Shown here one piece after another: positions 60,133 to 64,000 of a stretch of DNA of 64,000 bases. Numbering within the stretch: position 1 is the stretch's first letter; each line of letters begins with the position of its first letter. Source of the DNA: JABCPE02 sp963509715 (GTDB taxonomy: Bacteria > Bacteroidota > Bacteroidia > Flavobacteriales > Weeksellaceae). Made by a program: the position numbers and the translations under genes. The notes beneath the pieces were generated by a model that was not told where the DNA came from, did not search any database, and saw only the letters and a program-made list of their open reading frames with translations. The stretch covers positions 13,550-77,549 of the forward strand of contig CAUPCB010000003.1 of the NCBI GenBank assembly GCA_963509715.1, written 5' to 3'.

Positions 60133-60642
60133 TTAATTTGGATTTTTACCCAATTCATTTAGCTCTTGTTGCATTTCATAATCAGATTTATATTTTTCCC
60201 AATTAACAACACGGGTATCTGACCATAAGTCATGCCATCCTCCATCTTCTTTCAAGAAAGAAAGTCCATCAAAAGGAACTAATCTTGAGGTGTTTCGGAT
60301 AAAAAAATCTTTCTGTGTAGGAGTCGTTCCATCGATTGAGACTACTTTAGTCTTTGTGATGTATTTTCCAATACTTCTACCTTTGGTGAAATATTCAAAG
60401 GAGAATATATAAATGAAATATAAAACGCTGGTAAATAAATAATCTAGAGCACGATTTCCATCTATATACAGAAGCCATTGTAGAGGAGCTTCTATTCCTA
60501 TAACGAAAAGTATTCCTAGAAATATACCTAAAAAGAAAATGAAAATGTAGAATACTATAAAGTCTATGATGTAATTAAGAAGTCGCGTGCCTTGGCTGGC
60601 TCTATTGTTTTGTACAGTAGAAGATAGTTGTTTTAGTATCAT
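60133..60642 (-). CDS. RDD family membrane protein
   Basis: A 169-aa RDD protein. The name-giving pattern appears as TRLLNYIIDFIVFYIFIFFL at the start of helix 1; two to three transmembrane helices follow (about 18-46 and 74-100), then GRSIGKYITKTKVVSIDGTTPT, the typical conserved loop, and RNTSRLVPFDGLSFL. The function of the family is uncertain (sometimes ion transport). The ATG at 60642 is chosen; a TTG at 60669 coincides with the -7 box. Confidence 0.85.
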   Translation of the reverse strand: MILKQLSSTVQNNRASQGTRLLNYIIDFIVFYIFIFFLGIFLGILFVIGIEAPLQWLLYIDGNRALDYLFTSVLYFIYIFSFEYFTKGRSIGKYITKTKVVSIDGTTPTQKDFFIRNTSRLVPFDGLSFLKEDGGWHDLWSDTRVVNWEKYKSDYEMQQELNELGKNPN

Positions 60643-60666
60643 AAAAAAAGTTTTTATATATTTATA

Positions 60667-60674
60667 CAAAAATA
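60667..60674 (-). promoter_or_regulatory. Putative -7 box for the RDD gene
   Basis: Minus strand TATTTTTG, 24 nt upstream of the RDD ATG. Divergent from the box at 60707. Confidence 0.5.
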
Positions 60675-60706
60675 AAAATAAATTCTCATCAGATAATAAA
60701 AACTTT

Positions 60707-60714
60707 TACCTTTG
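60707..60714 (+). promoter_or_regulatory. Putative -7 box upstream of the duplicated TPR start
   Basis: TACCTTTG matches TAnnTTTG. It is probably the original promoter of the TPR gene, now leading first into the decayed copy and the inserted gene. Confidence 0.5.
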
Positions 60715-60731
60715 TAGAAAAATTAGCAGAT

Positions 60732-60787
60732 TTTGGAAGAGGAATTTTTTTTGAAAAAAGAACTTATGAAAAAGTTCAAAAAATGAT
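60732..60787 (+). pseudogene. Decayed copy of the TPR gene 5' end
   Basis: This stretch copies the start of the TPR gene at 61407 (TTGGAAGAGGAATTTTTT, AAAAAGTTC and ATGAT blocks shared). It has 3 extra bases and a 1-base deletion and reaches a stop after about 17 codons. The match extends a few bases upstream into the leader (AGATTTTGG at 60728 and 61402). Confidence 0.6.
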
Positions 60788-60822
60788 GAGTGAATTGATA
60801 ATTTTTAAATTTAATTGAAATT

Positions 60823-61386
60823 ATGGATTTATTTACAAAAATGCTTTTGGATTCAAAAGAAAACGATAAATTTCTATGCCTTTACGAATATTCGGATGAT
60901 GATAAATTTTGGTTTGGTAAGGTTATTGATTTCAATGAAGAAATTATCATATTCCAGCATTATACTAAATTTGGTAGGAAAGATGGGGAGATAATATTAC
61001 AAAGGTCTATGATTAGCGAGATTGACTTTGATGATGATTATAATGAAGCAATGGTTTATGTTATCAATCATAGTGATAAAATAGACCGAAAAACAGAAAT
61101 TCCAATAAATTGTGAAGATACCGAAAATTGGCAAAAATCTTTTTTGGAGCAAGTGAAAAATAGAACGGATTTTCTTACTTCTGTAAAGGTAAATGGTTCG
61201 TTTTATTCAGGTTTTGTAAAAGATGTAGATGAGGAATTTTTCATGCTGCATTGTATAGGTGTTAGGGGAGAAGATAAGGGAAATATAATTTTCAGAATAG
61301 AGGATGTGACGGAGTTTTCTTTTGATGATAGGGAAGATAGAAAAACATTGATGCTGTATCAATGGAAATCAAAAAACAATAAATAA
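60823..61386 (+). CDS. Hypothetical protein with two tandem small beta domains
   Basis: A 187-aa acidic cytoplasmic protein I do not recognise. It contains two related halves: KVIDFNEEIIIFQHYTKFGR with ISEIDFDDDYNEAMVYVI (about 33-80), and FVKDVDEEFFMLHCIGVRG with VTEFSFDDREDRKTLMLYQ (about 128-182). Each looks like a five-strand SH3- or Sm-like barrel. AT-rich; flanked by the decayed copy of the TPR start and the intact TPR gene, which suggests it was inserted there. It may be cargo such as an immunity-like protein, but there is no direct evidence. Confidence 0.7.
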   Translation: MDLFTKMLLDSKENDKFLCLYEYSDDDKFWFGKVIDFNEEIIIFQHYTKFGRKDGEIILQRSMISEIDFDDDYNEAMVYVINHSDKIDRKTEIPINCEDTENWQKSFLEQVKNRTDFLTSVKVNGSFYSGFVKDVDEEFFMLHCIGVRGEDKGNIIFRIEDVTEFSFDDREDRKTLMLYQWKSKNNK

Positions 61387-61406
61387 AACGCTAAAAGCGA
61401 TAGATT

Positions 61407-62783
61407 TTGGAAGAGGAATTTTTTGAAAATGAACTTGTAAAAAAGTTCGAAGAAATGATAGAAAATAACGAGGAATATTATTTCAGTTCAGAGGAGCTGG
61501 AAGATATTATCGTGCATTATTTGGAGCTGGGGGATATTGCATTTGCGGAATTGGCTGTCAATTATGCACTGAGACTGCACCCTAATTCCATAGAAATAAA
61601 AACCAAAAGATTAGAAATTCTTCTAGAACAGCATAAATACACGCAGGTAAAGGAGCTGATGGCGGAGCTTAAAAATTCATCGATGGAAACTATGGATTTT
61701 TTGGTCTGCTGTGCGAAATATTATTCCAATCTTGGAAATCCAAGAAGAGCGATAGAATATTGCGAAAAAGCTCTGAAATACGGCGAAGAGCAGAATTTTC
61801 TGCATAATTTCATCGCGGATGAATATGTGAATTTGGAAGACCCTTTTAATGCGCTGAAAAACTATAAATTAGCCCTGAAATATGATGCCTACGATGATTA
61901 TTCATTGGAGAATGTTATGATTTGTTACAATCAGCTGAATAAAGCAGATGAAGCAAGGAAGTTTTTGGAAAATTATCTTGATGAATTTCCGTTTTCCGAA
62001 ATGGGCTGGTATGAATACGGGCAGTTTCATTTTAATAAAAAGAATTATAGAGAGGCTATCAAGGGATTTGATTATGTATTAGCAATCAACAGCGATTCCC
62101 TTTCTATTTATGGGAGCAAGGCGGCGTGTTATGAAGCGCTGAACGAATGGGAAAAAGCCATAGAAGTCTATGAGGAATTGCTGGATTTAGAATACACCAA
62201 GGCCTTTACTTACTATAAAATAGGGCTTTGCTATAAGGCAATGAAACAATGGGCTTCTGCGCTGAGTGCCTTCCAGCAGTCGCTCAGAGAAGATCCGCAG
62301 TTTTATATGTCTATGATGGAGCAGTCGGATGTCTATTATGAGATGCACAAATATGAGGAAGCACTATACTTCGCGAAAGAAGCTGTTTCACTCAATGAAG
62401 CGAATCTGGATTATCAGAAAAAATTGGCCTTTCTATACATAGATGGTGGAAAATTCGAAGAAAGTGTTTCCTGTTTGAAAAAAATCGTAGAAATGGAGCC
62501 AGACCGCTTCTATAACTGGTATGCATACAGCGAGGTGCTTATGCTCATCGGTGAGTATGAAGAGGCTGTTTCACTTTTAGAAAAAGCACTGAAACAGCAC
62601 CATAGAGCGGAACTTTTCTATCAAATGAGCAACTGCTATTTTCATCTGAAAGAAGAACAGAAAGCCAAGGATTTCCTTGAAATAGCACTTGATTTAGACC
62701 CATCCTTATCAGAAGATATGCAGCAGAAATATCCATATATAAGGGAAGAAGTCAAAAATAAAATAAAAAACAAAAGACAGTAA
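61407..62783 (+). CDS. Tetratricopeptide repeat protein
   Basis: A 458-aa cytoplasmic protein made of about twelve TPR units. Clear ones are PRRAIEYCEKALKYG, PFNALKNYKLALKYDAYDD, YREAIKGFDYVLAINSDS, WEKAIEVYEELLDLE and EEAVSLLEKALKQH. It has no signal peptide. It starts with TTG: the same TTG is kept in the decayed copy upstream, and the first in-frame ATG would remove conserved residues. Probably a scaffold for protein contacts; partners unknown. The last codons form half of a terminator. Confidence 0.85.
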   Translation: MEEEFFENELVKKFEEMIENNEEYYFSSEELEDIIVHYLELGDIAFAELAVNYALRLHPNSIEIKTKRLEILLEQHKYTQVKELMAELKNSSMETMDFLVCCAKYYSNLGNPRRAIEYCEKALKYGEEQNFLHNFIADEYVNLEDPFNALKNYKLALKYDAYDDYSLENVMICYNQLNKADEARKFLENYLDEFPFSEMGWYEYGQFHFNKKNYREAIKGFDYVLAINSDSLSIYGSKAACYEALNEWEKAIEVYEELLDLEYTKAFTYYKIGLCYKAMKQWASALSAFQQSLREDPQFYMSMMEQSDVYYEMHKYEEALYFAKEAVSLNEANLDYQKKLAFLYIDGGKFEESVSCLKKIVEMEPDRFYNWYAYSEVLMLIGEYEEAVSLLEKALKQHHRAELFYQMSNCYFHLKEEQKAKDFLEIALDLDPSLSEDMQQKYPYIREEVKNKIKNKRQ

Positions 62784-62799
62784 TTAGTTACTGTCTTTT
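62772..62799. terminator. Bidirectional terminator across two converging stop codons
   Basis: A perfect 12-bp stem AAAAGACAGTAA (62772-62783) with TTACTGTCTTTT (62788-62799), loop TTAG. The arms are the last codons of both genes. Confidence 0.85.
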
Positions 62800-63959
62800 T
62801 CGTTAGAAAATTTATGTGTTTTTTTCGTTCCCTCGTAGGTTTCGTATTGTAGAAAACGGCATTCCAGCTTTCCGTTGAATAGTTTGACTTTTCTAGAAGG
62901 GCGGAGTCCTATTTTCTTAACCGCTTCTAAATCAGAGGTTATAATCCAAGAAAGCGTGTTGGGATAGTTTTGCTTAAAGGTATCGCCTATTTTTTTGTAA
63001 AAATCCTCTTCTTTTATGGAAATTCTCTTGTCATATGGTGGATTAAACATCACCATCAGAGGGAAAAGCTCTTTTTTAGACTCAAAGAAATTTTGCTTTC
63101 GGATTTCTATAATGTCTTCCATTTCTATGGATTCTACATTGGTTCTTGCGGCTTTTATAGCAGAAGGGTCAATATCGTAGCCGATTATTTTTCCAGAAAA
63201 TTCGGTTATTTTATTTAGTCTAAATTCCCTGATTTTACTGAAAAGTTCAGCATCATAATTTTTCCAGTTTTGGAAGGCAAATTTCTTTCTAAAAATCTGT
63301 GCAGGGAGGTTTAGGGCAATCATAGCTGCCTCTATTAGAAGGGTTCCGCTTCCGCACATAGGGTCTAAGAAATTTCCCTTGCCGTCCCAACCAGCGATTT
63401 GTAGCATTCCTGCCGCCAAAACTTCGTTGATAGGCGCTTCTGTCTGCTCTTTTCGGTAACCTCTTTTAAACAAAGCATCTCCTGAGCTATCCAGCGAAAT
63501 GCTCACCAGCTCTCGGTCTATGTGCAGCTGGAGTTTTATTTCTGGGTTTTTGGTGTCTATATCAGGGCGTTTTCTGTATTTTGCCTTGAAAAAATCTACA
63601 ATGGCATCTTTCATTTTCAGGGTCATGAACTGGGAGTGCCTGAATCTCTCGGAATTTATCGTAGCATCTATGGCAAAGGTCTGGTCTGGACTTAGAATTT
63701 CGTCCCATGGGAATGCGAAAATTTTATCATAAAATCGGTCTTCGTTCCATGCCTTGAAAGTAAGTATCGGCACTAAAATTTTCAGCGCTGTTCGGCAGGA
63801 AAAGTTGATTTTATACAAAAATCCTAAATCTCCCTCGCAGGTTACTGCTCGGTTTTTTATTTCGACATTTCTTCCGCCCAGTTTTTTAACTTCCTCAGCG
63901 AGAGTGTTTTCCAATCCAAAAAATGTTTTGATTTGAATATTGATGTTTTCTGTATTCAT
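62784..63959 (-). CDS. THUMP-domain class I SAM-dependent RNA methyltransferase
   Basis: A 391-aa RNA guanine-N2 methyltransferase of the RlmL/YpsC/TrmN group. An N-terminal ferredoxin-like and THUMP domain (about 8-155, with FFGLENTLAEEVKKLGG) is followed by the methyltransferase: FLDPMCGSGTLLIEAAMIA (motif I), IGYDIDPSAIKAAR (motif II) and the catalytic NPPY in VMFNPPYDKRI. It lacks the second RlmK methyltransferase domain of E. coli RlmKL. The target is probably 23S rRNA, but tRNA cannot be ruled out. The ATG at 63959 is used. Confidence 0.92.
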   Translation of the reverse strand: MNTENINIQIKTFFGLENTLAEEVKKLGGRNVEIKNRAVTCEGDLGFLYKINFSCRTALKILVPILTFKAWNEDRFYDKIFAFPWDEILSPDQTFAIDATINSERFRHSQFMTLKMKDAIVDFFKAKYRKRPDIDTKNPEIKLQLHIDRELVSISLDSSGDALFKRGYRKEQTEAPINEVLAAGMLQIAGWDGKGNFLDPMCGSGTLLIEAAMIALNLPAQIFRKKFAFQNWKNYDAELFSKIREFRLNKITEFSGKIIGYDIDPSAIKAARTNVESIEMEDIIEIRKQNFFESKKELFPLMVMFNPPYDKRISIKEEDFYKKIGDTFKQNYPNTLSWIITSDLEAVKKIGLRPSRKVKLFNGKLECRFLQYETYEGTKKTHKFSNEKDSN

Positions 63960-63977
63960 TAACTTTAAAATATTCTG

Positions 63978-63985
63978 CAAATTTA
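63978..63985 (-). promoter_or_regulatory. Putative -7 box for the RNA methyltransferase gene
   Basis: Minus strand TAAATTTG, 18 nt upstream of the ATG at 63959; the -33 element would lie beyond the window. Confidence 0.5.
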
Positions 63986-64000
63986 GTCAATAAAAGAGAA

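Noticed and set aside
1..64000. CRISPR array, tRNA, rRNA, insertion sequence or prophage
   Set aside because: No regularly spaced direct repeats, cloverleaf genes, transposase, integrase or phage structural genes were seen.

Overview
The window is about 64 kb of a low-GC Bacteroidetes chromosome, most likely a flavobacterium of the Weeksellaceae (Chryseobacterium/Riemerella/Elizabethkingia type). Four things point there. Promoters carry the Bacteroidetes -7 box TAnnTTTG, often with TTG about 19-22 nt upstream, and recognisable Shine-Dalgarno sites are few. DUF3078, DUF3467, LUD and YjgP/YjgQ family proteins and short signal peptides ending in SAQ are typical of the group. The orders rsfS-ftsH-LUD-cdsA-psd, rpoB-rpoC-DUF3467 and LemA-TPM-TPM are characteristic. 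Translation starts are AT-rich throughout. The species cannot be named from sequence reading alone. No rRNA, tRNA, CRISPR array, insertion sequence, integrase or prophage was seen; most of the region is core chromosome.

Layout. 1-6.3 kb: envelope genes (OmpA tail, O-methyltransferase, NlpC/P60 peptidase, Kdo transferase waaA, LemA with two TPM-domain proteins, then an M23 peptidase overlapping a bactofilin). 6.3-11 kb: prfA, a TonB-C-like periplasmic protein, a DUF3078 outer-membrane protein, two AT-rich genes of unknown function, rpmH. 11.2-12.8 kb: an ECF sigma factor operon with a membrane protein and a Spy/CnrX-like periplasmic protein. 12.9-16 kb: lepA, a lipoprotein, a DHH phosphoesterase. 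16.1-20.8 kb (minus): rsfS, ftsH, LUD protein, cdsA, psd. 20.9-22.7 kb: birA and a converging LptF/LptG-type permease. 22.9-29.1 kb (minus): a TetR-TolC-HlyD-RND efflux operon. 29.2-32.6 kb: a polytopic membrane protein, tadA, and pabC/pabB. 32.6-36.7 kb: membrane protein, M1 aminopeptidase, coaX, lipoprotein. 37-40.7 kb: mnmA, dprA and a secreted metzincin-like protein. 40.8-42.7 kb (minus): ClbS/DfsB protein and trigger factor. 42.7-51.8 kb: a long structured leader, rpoB, rpoC, DUF3467. 51.9-58.6 kb: small membrane protein, radical SAM protein, ABC exporter, DNA alkyl-transferase, feoA-feoB and a Cys-rich mini-protein. 58.7-64 kb: glmM, an RDD protein, a tandem-domain protein of unknown function, a TPR protein and a THUMP RNA methyltransferase.

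Functional threads: envelope building (waaA, psd, cdsA, glmM, M23/bactofilin, LptF/G), gene expression (rpoBC, tig, prfA, lepA, rpmH, rsfS, tadA, mnmA), and cofactors and metals (coaX, birA, pabBC, feoAB). The most unusual items are the roughly 310-nt rpoB leader with a nested hairpin and a 22-codon Cys-rich reading frame, in a place where rplJ-rplL would be expected; a decayed copy of the TPR gene's 5' end in front of an apparently inserted gene (60.7-61.5 kb); a perfect 12-bp inverted repeat holding two divergent promoters at 32.56 kb; a secreted protein with a metzincin-like HExxHxxDxxH plus Met-turn; and terminators fused to the next gene's promoter. No complete, clearly undescribed multi-gene system was recognised.
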